In this document: positions 35,405 through 46,659 of the stretch, piece after piece | Position numbering within the stretch: position 1 is the first letter of the stretch | Layout of the letters: each line of letters begins with the position of its first letter | The notes under the pieces: generated by a model | What the model saw: only the letters and a program-made list of their open reading frames with translations | The model's database searches: none | What the model was told of the DNA's origin: nothing | Translations under genes and position numbers: made by a program | DNA from: Thysanoteuthis rhombus | Lineage: Eukaryota; Mollusca; Cephalopoda; Oegopsida; Thysanoteuthidae | Length of the DNA: 64,000 nt | Direction of reading: 5' to 3' | Assembly (NCBI GenBank): GCA_963457665.1 | Contig: OY735212.1 | Coordinates: 20,004,247 to 20,068,246 of the forward strand

Positions 35405-35850
35405 AGTTACTTGGGTCGTGCAAGACCAAATGGATGCACTTGTGGTGTCATAACCAGTTCCGGCTTTACCTCATGAGGCCTGGTACTGCTCTGTGGTAGT
35501 CAAGTCCAAGAGGCTCAGGATTCGCCCCAAGACCTCAAGACCAGCACTCTTGCGAGCACTAAAGAGTATTTTTCAGAAGTTCCTACCTATATATTCGAGT
35601 GTGTGGTATCCCCACATTAAACCAACCTTATGTCACATCCTGCTCACGTGGGGTTCGCGTACATAGGACTATTCAAGACCAGATGGACGCACACGTATCA
35701 TGGCCGATTGGGGATTTGCCCGTTGACGCTTGATACTGCTCTGTGAACATACAATTTTTTTCTTATAGCTTCGTCATTCGTTCACGTGTGTGATACCCTC
35801 ACAATAAACCGACCTTGTGTCATACTGTTCTCGAGGAGGATCGGATGAGG
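35405..35850 (+). repeat. Tandem duplication, about 220-bp unit
   Basis: Two units, at about 35415-35640 and 35665-35850. Both read CAAGACCA-ATGGA-GCAC, TGGTACTGCTCTGTG / TGATACTGCTCTGTG, then a GTGTGTGGTATCCCCACA / GTGTGTGATACCCTCACA block and TAAACC-ACCTT-TGTCA. Confidence 0.75.
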
Positions 35851-35929
35851 TAATTGTTTCGTTACTGAATTTGATTCTCATCGAAGGTTATGGGTTAAAT
35901 GCTGATTGCACCACCAGTGATACCACAAC

Positions 35930-36069
35930 AAGGTGGGGCCAAAGTTGTGAGTGCTTTGTTCCCATGTTTCGCATCCATAAGTTATAGCTCGTTTTATACA
36001 TTCATCGTATACTTCACGCTTTAAGCATATTGGCAAGGTGCTCTTCATACTAATTTTTTTCCCAACCAA
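35930..36069 (-). mobile_element. LINE RT C-terminal fragment
   Basis: The minus-strand peptide STLPICLKREVYDECIKRAI, then TYGCETW, matches the thumb region of LINE RTs (LP--LKRKV---C--P--TYG-ETW). It is a short, isolated fragment. Confidence 0.65.
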
Positions 36070-36229
36070 TCTCGAGAAGTCATTTTATTTTGCTTTCAAT
36101 GGTCTTTCACTAATTTATTTCTGTATATAAAATGAAATATGATAATCTAGATGACGAAAGACAAATAAAAGTTGAACAAGAAAAAAAGTCTAATTATCCT
36201 GGATTATGATAATATAAATCTGAAAAAAT

Positions 36230-36500
36230 TAAATGCAGGTGGGTAGGTCGTGTCTGATAAACACAGACAAGGGATTCCATGGAAAAAATATCTGTATTGT
36301 TTTTCTAAATCTCTGAGACAGGTCCATAGTAAAACAACTGATGATCTCCACAATAAAATTTAACGTATAATAATAGAATGCGATTTCAAACGTCAGTAAC
36401 AGAATTTGACATTCTGCGTATAGCACATGATATCAGAACATAGTACATAAACTGCAAACGGAAAGTAACTGACTGGCATGACATGACATAGTAGGAGGAG
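36230..36500 (+). repeat. Direct repeat flanking the Penelope-like RT, left copy
   Basis: Related to 38935-39145. The best-conserved stretch is TTTTTCTAAATCTCTGAGAC, then AAAACAACTGATGATC and AAAATTTAA. Both copies are followed about 60-80 bases later by a long (TA)n array. Confidence 0.6.
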
Positions 36501-36577
36501 TTGAAGGGCTGTTTTTAGAAATGTTATGAAATTTCCAAGATCAAAATTTTTTCAGCTAGTACATGCAGAAGTTATTG

Positions 36578-36578
<1 letters not shown>

Positions 36579-36658
<80 letters not shown>
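36579..36658. repeat. (TA)n microsatellite
   Basis: About 40 TA units. Confidence 0.97.
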
Positions 36659-36662
<4 letters not shown>

Positions 36663-36789
36663 CACATTTGTATAAATAAATATGGAATAATAGAATTAGC
36701 ATTCGAAACACGGAAAGAAAAAGTACTCGTATCTGAAACTGAAAAACACAACGGGGGAAATGCTTTAAACATCCTCAAAAAATGTGTCC

Positions 36790-38180
36790 GACCCTGAAGA
36801 ATTCAAACATCAGTAGATCTCTTGGAACTTCAAAATGAATTTGTTATAGTCCCGATTGATAAAGTGGCAAATGATATAGTATTTATTTGACAAAAATATT
36901 ACGTTCAAAGGGATATTGTTTGGTACCCCAAACAATATCCCTTTGAATGTGATATAGTTCAATAGGAACACCATCATCTACGTAATACGTATGTACTTGT
37001 GAACCAGATAATGTTATAATCAATAACATCGTATGATGTGAAAAGTCAGGACTAGAAATAGAGAAAAAAATACGAAAGACACCAATCATGTATTGGACAC
37101 TTATATTCCAAAGATATCTAATCGTTGCTTGCTTTATAGTAACCCCTAGATGTTGTACTGTTAGCAAAGCTGTTTCTAAAGTTTTCAATTTAATATACTA
37201 TCAGATACAGACATTTCATAAAGATGAATTCTAAATCAACTTAAATCTCTTTTGGGTATAAATAATTCTATGCTGTTGAAGGAAAATGGGATATCATATA
37301 TACACATAGAGGGGCTGAGTCTATCTAAATTGACGATTTTAGTAGTCTTTCCAAAAAAATTCCTCTTGAAGATCTTACTAAAGAATTAAATAGAATAAAC
37401 TTTGCATTTGCAGGGGGAAATAGTAACTATATTGTGTTTACAAACTCCAAAGCTTTACGGAGTAAAAACAAAAAAGGTGGGGCAAGATTTACTCCACATG
37501 CTCCACCCTTGAAGCGATAGTTAGTCACCTTATGGAGGAATATTACTTCAGGATGGGTAATAGAATATTTCATCAGATTATGTGTCGCTATGATAATTGA
37601 TCCTGATCCTACTGAGCAAATTTGTATTTGCGTAGACATACATTTACATCCATGTCATCTTTAGTAAATACGACTTCAAAACGAAGTCGTTCATTATTAG
37701 GTTGTACCCGATTTATTGATGACTTGTGTTCTCTTAATGATGGCGGAGAATTCGGAAAATCGTGTAGTGATGCACATCCTAAGGATCTTGAATTGAATCG
37801 TGAACATAAAGGAATTCACGGAACGTTCTTAGATTTTGATATTAAAATCGAGGATGGAATATTTGTCTACAAATTGTTTGATAAACGAAATTCTTTTCAA
37901 TTCCGTTTAGTACGAATGCCTTTAAGAACAAGAAGTATTCCATCCTATATTCTTTACGGAACAATATTATCAGAATATTTGAGAATCGCTAGAACAGCTC
38001 AGATTTGTGGATTTTATACCGAAAATTGTTTCTTTAGTTCTAAGAATAGCCAATCAAGGCGGTGAAATTAATTACATTTTTAGACAATTTAATACAGCCA
38101 TGATTAGATATCCTGATCCCTTTGAAACTTATCAGCTCGGCCATAGTAAAATTATAACAAAAATTGAAAAAATATGTTAA
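36790..38180 (+). pseudogene. Broken Penelope-like reverse transcriptase
   Basis: The forward reading in several frames gives FVIVPIDKVANDIVFI (about 36840), RKTPIMYW (37072), CTVSKAVSKVFNLIY (37150-37195), KKIPLEDLTKELNRINFAFA (37350-37410) and YYFRMGNRIFHQIM (37540-37582). The catalytic FIDDL box (about 37714) is followed by a TFLDFDIKIEDGIFVYKLFD block (37826-37885) and LRIARTAQ (37980). The order of FxDD then FLD-x-I then KLFDKR resembles Penelope-like RTs, where YxDD is followed by a FLDV block. I saw no GIY-YIG endonuclease. The longest open piece is 37622-38065. At least three frameshifts and several stops make it inactive. A perfect inverted repeat interrupts it at 36904-36947. Confidence 0.7.
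36904..36947. repeat. Perfect 20-bp inverted repeat with 4-base loop
   Basis: TTCAAAGGGATATTGTTTGG, loop TACC, then its exact reverse complement. It lies inside the broken RT. Confidence 0.95.
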
Positions 38181-38934
38181 CGAGAGTATAAAAATAGAAT
38201 AAATGAATAATGTTTACAATAAATCAATTTTTAATAATGTTAAGGGAATTAGCTAACCAAAAGAGATGGATCCAGTCTTCATAAGTGTAAAAGATCAGTG
38301 TCTTGACAGGAACCAGGGAAAGGGGAAAACATTTGGCTCTAGTCCATTTGTCTGACTGATAGGTAGTTGGGTGAAATGGGAGACTGAACATGGAATGCTA
38401 TGTAACAAATTATCTGAGTATATTAATGAAATGGCCTATTGAGGTCTTAATACCTACACAGTGGTTTGGTTTCGTTTCAACCATGTATATAAAGATATTT
38501 TATTCGGTAATTAAACGATAATTGGAAGCTTGATGATATACGCGGAGGAAAAAATTGACTAAATTCTCCGGTTGAATATGTTAGTAGAAAATCAACTCTA
38601 AGTTTTTCTGTGTAATTAGTATTCTTAAAGATAATATCATAAGTTGGTTTGCATGCAGTCTGAGATTGAAACCAACACAGAGGATTTAATATTCACATGG
38701 GTGAACACTTAATAGAAGTGACACAAACGGCAAGTCACTTCGGTTGTTATACTCACTGATCTCTCACCGCTAAATAAGTTTTGGTAACCTAAGTAATTAA
38801 ACGTTGTTTCAAATAATTAAATAATGTGTAGTATAAAATAATATCAATACACAATATACATAATACCCTATGTGAATTACATGTACGACATAAGCTATAA
38901 GTTAAAGCATAGCTGAAAGGGGGGTGGCGTTTGA

Positions 38935-39145
38935 ACAACACTGCCAGGGTTGCCATGTTAATACAACTGTTTTGTTTTTAAAATCCTGAGACCGTTACGA
39001 GGTAAACAACTGATGATCCCAACTAGAGAAAATTTAAACATAGTCCCATGATAACAAAGTATACATAAAACGGGGAAAACACTGAAGGAAATTACGTAAA
39101 TTGCATGGACAGATTGAGAAATAAGTAACAGAAGTGACACCAAAA
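38935..39145 (+). repeat. Direct repeat flanking the Penelope-like RT, right copy
   Basis: Related to 36230-36500. It shares GGTTGCCATG / GATTCCATGG, TTTTTAAAATCCTGAGACCG, TAAACAACTGATGATCCC and GTAACAGAA. A (TA)n array follows at 39202. Confidence 0.6.
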
Positions 39146-39199
39146 AAATTTGAAAAAGTTTTTTTCTAAGTTTAGTGTTTAAAACTGTAAAACTTTCTA

Positions 39200-39201
<2 letters not shown>

Positions 39202-39257
<56 letters not shown>
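39202..39257. repeat. (TA)n microsatellite
   Basis: About 28 TA units. Confidence 0.97.
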
Positions 39258-39259
<2 letters not shown>

Positions 39260-39356
39260 CCTCGTAGAACTTGATGGGATAACGGATAGTCTATAGCCAC
39301 AATGAAGAGTTGTAATACAACGAAACAGCTGTCTGTGGATGACACAATAATTAACG
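39257..39356 (+). repeat. SINE tail copy
   Basis: CTTGATGGGATAACGGATAG, TCTATAGCCACAATGAAGAG and CTGTGGATGACA match the 3' part of the element at 39505-39646. Confidence 0.65.
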
Positions 39357-39504
39357 CTCCTCTATTCAGGGTTGAGCACTCTTCAAGTGAGGTAACTCAT
39401 TCATTGTAAGCTTATGCAATGCTCTTCAATAGGAATAGAGCACTCCAGTGGGTGGGGAATTTAAGCTAAACAAATATATCGCTTAAATTTAGTCTTACTA
39501 ACCA

Positions 39505-39644
39505 TCAAGTTCCATAGCACAGAGGTAGAATATCGGCCTCCAGGTCTGAAGCGAAGGTTTAAATCCTGCCTCTTGTTACTGGATGGGATAATGGATGGTC
39601 TACAGCCACACTAAAGAGTTGTAATACAGCTGACTGTGGATGAC

Positions 39645-39646
<2 letters not shown>
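39505..39646 (+). mobile_element. tRNA-headed SINE (second type)
   Basis: The tRNA-like head has TAGCACAGAGGTAGAATA as A-box and GGTTTAAATCC as B-box. The tail TGGATGGGATAATGGATGGT, then CTACAGCCACACTAAAGAG, repeats sequence at 39257-39356. It ends directly in a (TA)n array. It differs from the SINE at 11565. Confidence 0.6.

Positions 39647-39714
<68 letters not shown>
39647..39714. repeat. (TA)n microsatellite
   Basis: About 33 TA units at the end of the SINE. Confidence 0.97.
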
Positions 39715-39718
<4 letters not shown>

Positions 39719-40142
39719 CACACACACAAATTCGTGTTTCTTCAGGAAAAAGACTCGATTTTTTTTTTATTCCTATCTAAAAACGTTAGTAAGAGGTGTT
39801 ATTTTACCGTTGATCTCCCTGGGTGGAAAACCCAGCTTTATTATATTTATATTCTTATCATCTGTTTTTTTTATGATTCTTCCATTCAGAGTAAGTTGAG
39901 TTCCCAATTTTGTTGATGGAAACTGATTTTTTTTTTAATTTTAGTTTTAGCTATATTTTCTTTGTTGTCATATTGGTCCGTGAGTTTAAATTATTTTAGA
40001 TAATATAGCGGATAATCTATCAGTTGATAATTTTGCAGTCTTTTACTAATGATTCTGTTTTACTTGTTTGTTCATTCATCTCTCGTAAGGAAGGATTTTT
40101 TATGCTTGATCATTATAAATTATGTTGGTTGTATTGGAGCAT

Positions 40143-40418
<276 letters not shown>

Positions 40419-41555
40419 GTAGGCACCAACTTCTCAATCAAGCTTATTTGTTGAAATGGTGGAAGCTGGTAGATTCCGATCAACTGGGATCTAAATTAAT
40501 TCCTGTTTTAAGGTCCTTCATAGGTGTGTATGTTATCTCACCGTCACTTTCAACTAGCCTATTCTAAAAGGAGAGCAATGGAGTGTTTTGGTTTAAAATT
40601 CCATTTTTCTTTAGTTTAACCATCAATGGACATGGAGTTCGTCAACCACTTCATGAATCATAGCTTTAATCTAGAACCCAATTCTACAAGAGGTACTTCC
40701 AAAAACTTGTCTGAACTCGTGAACCGATAAAATACGAGAATTTCCTTCAGAGAAATTTAGCTGCATTTACGCACAAATTTTAAAAGTTCACAAAAAATTT
40801 ACTCATGCACAGAAACGATAAAACAGTGCCATCGGAAAATAAAGAGCGAAAAATTTGAGAAAAAAATCTGCAATACGTTTTAAAAGAATGTAAAGAAAGT
40901 CTATGATAATACCTACCTCATTTCATTTTACCCTCTTGCAGAAGACGTCATATTCTGATAACTCTTTACCCACCAAGTGGAGTTGGTTTTTCCTGATTCT
41001 GGGAAAGGCTCCACTATTTTCCTCGAATTCATTACCATTTTAGTCACATGCTATGGCATTTCAAAAACGAAACTAAACCTCAACAGGACACAAGAAAAAG
41101 AAAAAAAAGTACAAGTCTCTGTAGGTAGGGAAAGGCCTTTCTTGGTGAGAACACATATTTATGTTCTTGATAAAATATAAGAAAAATATGGCATAAGGTA
41201 AAAAAAATACGGGGAGGGGATTTTGGCTTGTCTACTCAGTCCTATCATTAATTTAGCAAGTCCCATTTGCTGACCCGATCATACTTCAATATTTCTTTCA
41301 CCGAGGCAACGTATTTTTCTTAATAATTCTATTATTCTGCATTTATCAAAATACGAGAGTTTCTATATGAAAGTCCTATCTAATCAAATATTTACGATCT
41401 TTCGTGGGGAGAATATGACAGATGATTTATAGTTAAAAATAAACAAACCCCGATGAGCAATATGTATTTACAAAATTGGTGTCCGGGCGAGAACACGTCA
41501 AAATATCCGACTGCTTGAAACCAATAACTTTATAAAATGTTTTATTAGATAGAGT
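40419..41555 (+). repeat. Segmental repeat, copy 1
   Basis: Collinear with 46660-48640 in the same orientation. Shared phrases are GTAGGCACCAACTTCTCAAT, GATCAACTGGGATC, GGTTTAAAATTCCATTTTTC, CAAATTTTAAAAGTTC, CATGGCATTTCAAAAACGAA-type sequence and AAATGTTTTATTA. It carries a private 334-base insertion at 41155-41488. Confidence 0.85.
41155..41488. mobile_element. Insertion flanked by 8-bp GAGAACAC direct repeats
   Basis: GAGAACAC occurs at 41147-41154 and again at 41489-41496, while copy 2 of the segment has a single, diverged site. An 8-base target duplication would fit a hAT-like insertion, but I see no terminal inverted repeats. Confidence 0.45.
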
Positions 41556-41884
41556 GTTTCTTCACTAAAAGTGACTAAACTTTTTCAATTATACGTAGTT
41601 TTAGCACACACGCACGAACACACACCACTCTCACACACGAATTAGTTCTACGCATTTCTTGATGTTCTTTCATTTGGCAAACCTCTGTCAATGCCATTGT
41701 CACTAAAACTGAATGAAAGTCAGTTCAGTAATGCAACAGAGGTTGTTGCAGTTATCGATAATCGAAAGAAAGAGATTGAATTAATATAGATGCAAGCTTT
41801 ATTCTTTTAAAGGGACTTTTTTTGTCGATCACCGCCGCAGAATAGGTTGTCCACCTACTTCAACGTGTTGATGAGTAAACAGAA

Positions 41885-42060
41885 ATGCTAAACCTGCCTC
41901 TCTCCTTCCGTCTGTTAACAGCTGCAATGATGATGGCGATTGTAGCAGTCACACTTTGCAGTGAATCCTTTGGCTATAATGATGAGAAGGAAAAGAAAAA
42001 CTCGATTAACTCAAAAATTCAACCACTTCATTCGTCGACGTCGTCATCATCATCATCATC
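41885..42060 (+). CDS. Possible signal-peptide exon, cut by a LINE insertion
   Basis: An ATG opens MLNLPLSFRLLTAAMMMAIV, then AVTLCSESFGYNDEKEKKNS. That is a short n-region, a hydrophobic core of about 13 residues, a plausible cleavage near SFG, then a Lys/Glu/Ser-rich stretch. This is what the first coding exon of a secreted peptide looks like. The frame then enters the (TCA)n tail of RTE copy E and reads poly-Ser before stopping. No promoter, downstream exon or homologue is recognised, so it could be chance. Treat it as a candidate only. Confidence 0.2.
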
Positions 42061-42840
42061 ATCATCATTGGTCTTTTAACGTCCGTCGTTGGACATAGAC
42101 CTTCCCCAGGATTCGCCACCATTCTCAATCATGGGCGTCGCAGAGCCAGTATTTCTTGAATTTGTCTAGTTCATCTCTCCATCTTGTGTTCTGCAGGCCT
42201 TGGTTTCTCATGTGATCTCTGGGTATCCATGTTATGAGACGTGATGTCCATCGGTTATCTTTCATTCTTGCAACATGGCCTGCCCATGGCCATTTGAGTT
42301 TTTTAAATAGTTTCTATGATGTCACGGACACCTGTTTTCTTCCTTATATACTGTGCTGTCTTGTGATCTCTCGATGTTAGGTTGAGTATGATTCTCTCGT
42401 GCATACGCTGCATACTTCTCAGTTTGTAGGTCTGTCTCTTGGTCAGGTTCCATGATTTAGCTCCATAAGTGGCTATCGGGAGAATGCATTGGTTGTATAC
42501 TCTTCTTTTTAGGATTATTGGGGTCATCTGGCTTTTGAAAGTTGAGTTTGCTCTGCCGAAGGCTTGCCACCCCAGAGTGATTCTTTGCTTGATTTCCTCC
42601 TCTTTTGAGGATCGTGACCATGAGGATTTCTACAGAGTCGAATGCCTTCTTGAAATCTATAAATGCGACAGCAAGTGGCATTTGGTATTCTGCTGCCGTC
42701 CCTTTCTGCTGATTTATTGAATGAAGATGGTCCATGGTCGAGTAACTTCTTCTAAATCCAGCCTATTCTCGTGGTTGATTTTCGTCTAGTGTTTTAGTAA
42801 TCCGGTTGGTGATGATTTTTCATCGCGGACTTTTGACAAG
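42035..42840 (-). mobile_element. RTE-like LINE, RT C-terminal fragment, copy E
   Basis: The best-preserved 3' half of the family on the minus strand. It reads VAFIDFKKAFDSVE (about 42635-42675), RRVYNQCILPIATYGAKSWN (about 42447-42505) and a C-terminus ending at CGTCCGTCGTTGGACATAGA (about 42080). The 3' tail is (ATG)n, seen as (TCA)n at 42040-42066. Trinucleotide 3' tails are characteristic of RTE-clade LINEs. Confidence 0.88.
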
Positions 42841-42947
42841 AGAGCGTCATTTGTTGATAAAAAAAAAACGTCCGAAATTAGCAACTTATCAATTTTATCG
42901 TAATAATTTGTGTTATTTATAAGATCGTCGAAAATATTACAAAAAGC

Positions 42948-43145
42948 TCTGATATCGTCATTATCAGTAGCAGCCTTTAAGCGTCCGTCGTTGGGCATGG
43001 ACCTTTCCCCAAATCCGCCAGACTTCTCTATCATGGGGCATCGCGGAGTCAGTACCCTCTGGATTTGTCTAGCTCATCACGCTAACTTTCTGTCGACCAC
43101 AATTCTGCACATGGTATCTTGGGATTCACGTTTCAAGTCGTGATG
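42948..43145 (-). mobile_element. RTE-like LINE, extreme 3' fragment, copy F
   Basis: About 200 bases matching the 3' end of copy E (GCGTCCGTCGTTGGGCATGG, TCTATCATGGGGCATCGCGG). It lies beside copy E in the same orientation. Confidence 0.8.
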
Positions 43146-44184
43146 GTCTTGCTGTGACGCCACCCTGGGCAGGTCTCTGCCCCCACACACACACTCACAC
43201 ACACTTCACCTATTCGTGAAGTGCGACCCAGTTGACTGGTCGCTGTGGTCCCTGCCTAAAGATGCTGCCACCTCGCCTACGTCATGTTCAAATCTGAGGG
43301 AGTGCAGCTGCAAGCAAAAAATACTGCAGTGTTGGAACGAAGACCACAATAGGTGTTACAAGTTGAAAAGGAAGAATCTACCCTGGGTGTAAAATATAAG
43401 ATAAGTTTACGTCAACACTATATATACAGTGTTGTCTGATCAAAATATACACCGATGCAGGTGAGGACACTATGGAATTACTATCAGTCCGTCTTCCAGG
43501 TTATCCACTTGATGACTCTTGGTATATCTATTTGTATAGCTTAAACAAAGGTCTACTCTTCTGGGTCAGGACTCTTCGTGGTGGAATGAGGAACATAGAT
43601 TTCACTGCAATGTCCGGACAGCTTCTATCCTACTGTTATTCAAAAATGGCTGATACATGATGATGGGCTCCCCCTGTTTGTGAGGCAAAGACTGAAGGGT
43701 TTATGATTGATTTTTCCCTCTTTGCTTGTTAATTTCAAATCGCGCTGACTTTATTCTTCCTTCCGCCTTCACCAAGTTTGGGAATCCAAAATTGTCCTTT
43801 AGAAATATGCGTAGACAATAGGCGGGGCAAAATCCTCCCGGTAATCAATTTTACTAGCCTGGAAGCTGAAATGGTCAATCCTCACTCGGATGAGTTTCTC
43901 CAAACTCGGGGATTCATAACTCTTCCTTATAAATGAGATTAATCATATATCTGTATTCTGTCCAGGCCCCACTCACCCAAACATTTCAGTACTTTACTCC
44001 CGGATTCGATATTCATTGCTTTACATTTTAGATTTTATCTGTTCCCTGTTCTCGAAACCCCCCGGGAAACCGTTCTGGTTTTGTAAAGTACCCTCAACCT
44101 CGGCAAGTGGGTGACTTGACTTTTATCTCTGATTGAGTTTTTCTAATTTTCAGTTCCAAAATTTTCTAATTAACGCTTCACTTC

Positions 44185-46530
44185 CATAGTGTCACGTGTC
44201 CAGCCCATTGCCATTTGAGTTTCCTCACTGTTTCTATGATACCTCGGACTCCTGTTTTTTTTGGGGGGGGGTTCTAATATACTGTGCTGTCTAATGATTT
44301 CTCCATATGAGGTTGAGCATGATTCTCTCATGTGCACGTTGCATGTTTCTCAGTTTTAGTGTTAATCTTTTGATAAGGTTCTATGTTTCAGCTCCATGGG
44401 TGATTATCGGTAGGATGCATTGGTTGTCTACCCTTCTTTTAAGGACTTGTGGGATTTGTGTGCTCTTGAGAGACTAGTTTGCTATACCAAAAGTTTACCA
44501 ACCTTGTGTGATTCTCTGCTTTTGATGACTTCATCGAGACTTGCTGTCCAAGGTAGGTGAAGTAGTCCTTGTCCTCAACATGTTTGTTGAACACGACATT
44601 TGTTTTGCTGAAATTCATGTGGGGGTCAACTTTCTTGCTTTCTTTATTTACCACGTCTGGCATCGTTTGGAGATCATGAAGGTTCTTAGCGGAGAGAATG
44701 ATGTTGTCAGCAAATCTGGGGTTACTTGGGTATTCGCTGTCTATTCTGATTCCTTTGTGTCCCCATTCTTGGTTTCGGAATACCATCTTAAGGCAGGCAG
44801 TGAAGAGTTTTGGTGAGCTGGCATCACCTTGTCTCACTCCTTTTTCTATTTGAACGGGCTCAGAGTATTTATGTTGCCTGATGAAGCAACTGCTGTGTCA
44901 GTAGGTATGTTGCAGTACTCTGGTACATATGGGGTCAACACCTTGTTATATAATTTCATCAATGGCTTTGGAGGTTTCCTCTGAATTGAAGGCCGCTTTC
45001 AAGTCAATAAATGTTACAGCTAGTAGCGTTCTATATTCTGTTGCCTTCTGTTTTAGTTGGTTCACTGAATGGAAATGGTTGATGATTGAGTAGCTTTTTC
45101 TGAAGTCAGTTTGTTCCCATAGTTGCTTTTAATGATTCGGTTGGTGATTATTTTGGTCCTGTTGTCGTTCTGGTCTTTGTTTCCTTTTTGTTGGCATAAC
45201 GATTGTGGTGTTCCATATTTTGTTTGAGGCATAAGTTGGATTGTGGTGTTCCATATTTTGTTTGAGGCATAAGTTGGATTGTGGTGTTCCATATTTTGTT
45301 TGAGGCATAAGTTGGATGGCTAATTTCCTAGTGATGACTTTTTCAGCTTTTTGAGTAGGTAATTGGTGATGTTATCGGGTTCAGGAGCCTTCCCTTGTTT
45401 GTTTGGTGGTTTGCTTCACTTCCTGTAGATTACCTTCTGGGAAATCCTCAAATTGATTACTTTTGGCTTATATTTCCTGTTCATTTTTCTGTGTCCTTTA
45501 TTTGGTGGAATAGAGGTTTTTTGTGAAATTCCTGGGCACATTCAACAATTCGGGCCCTATCCGTTGTCAGGTTTCCATTTGCTTCGACCACGCAAGTTAT
45601 TAGCTTTCTTCCTGTACCGAGAGATTTTGAAGTAGTTTTCAATCCCTCACCTTTTTCAAGAATGCTTTCAATGACTGCTGTCTTGTATCTTCTTTCGTCT
45701 TCTCCCCGTTTGTTTTTGGATGGTTTTGCTCAGCTGTGTTTCCTCTTTTATTTTATTGTTGCTGTTGGTGGCTTCAGGTTCCAATGTTGTTTTTTTCCCG
45801 AGATTCTTGGTTCCTTCTATTGTTTGATTATGGTTTGTGAGTTCTTTGGCTTAAACATACTGGTGACTTTAATTACGGAGGTTGTTATATTGTAGCTAAG
45901 TTCGTTGATGTTCTCTTCTGGTTCGATGAGGAGTTCATATCTGTTTTCAGTTCCAGCTTGAATGATCGGTTGAGTCTTTACTGAACGGTAAATGGTTCCA
46001 GTTTGACGTTGATCATTTTTCTGCGTTATATCTTGGTATTAATTTGAATTTTGCATCTCATCATTTTGTGGTCACTTCCAACATTGATTTGATTCAGGAC
46101 CTGCATATCTTTAACGGTGTCTCTCTTGTCTGCTAAGATGTAGTCTACTTCGTTTTTTGTTTCGTGATTGGGGCTCCTCCAAGTCCATTTTCTATTGGGT
46201 TTCTTTTTAAAGAAAAAGTTAATGATTTTGAACCCGTTCGCTGCTGCAAAGTTTACAGGATCTTCACTCTTCTCATTCCGTATTTTGTATCCGTACTTGG
46301 CGACCCCTTTTTTCATTACCTTGTCGTAGTTGAGGGTTGAAGTCTCCCATGATGATGTTTAAATAATTTTTAGTTTCATGGAGTATGAAATTCACATCGT
46401 CGTAGAAGTTGCTTATCTCCTCGTTTTGAGGTCGTTGGCCCAGCAGAAACGGTTATTTTCTTGTTGACGTTCTTGATGTATTTCTTGGGCTTGGTGTATC
46501 TGTACTTAGGTGTGTGATAATGGAATCTTC
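44185..46530 (-). mobile_element. RTE-like LINE with endonuclease and RT, copy G
   Basis: The longest copy, 3'-truncated. On the minus strand the apurinic-type endonuclease comes first (46316-46026): KKGVAKYGYKIRNEKSED, WTWRSPNHETKNEVDYILAD and GSDHKMM, the last being the conserved SDH catalytic motif. The RT follows with MRQGDASSPKLFTACLKMVF (44837-44778), RFADNIILSAKNLHDL (about 44710-44665) and a thumb region down to 44190. The usual FADD reads FADN. Stops and frameshifts break both domains, and a 38-bp triplication lies between them at 45201-45314. It is not active. Confidence 0.88.
45201..45314. repeat. Three exact 38-bp tandem copies
   Basis: Unit starts GATTGTGGTGTTCCATATTT and ends GGCATAAGTTG. 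Units are at 45201-45238, 45239-45276 and 45277-45314, inside LINE copy G. Confidence 0.95.
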
Positions 46531-46659
46531 ATAACTCTTTCTTATTCCTCTCTAGAAGTACTTCCAAAAAGAAAACAGACACTTGAATAAAGAATGATTT
46601 GATAAGCAACTTTGGCATTAATCTGAAATAAATCTGAAACATTTTTTCCGTCAGACGAT

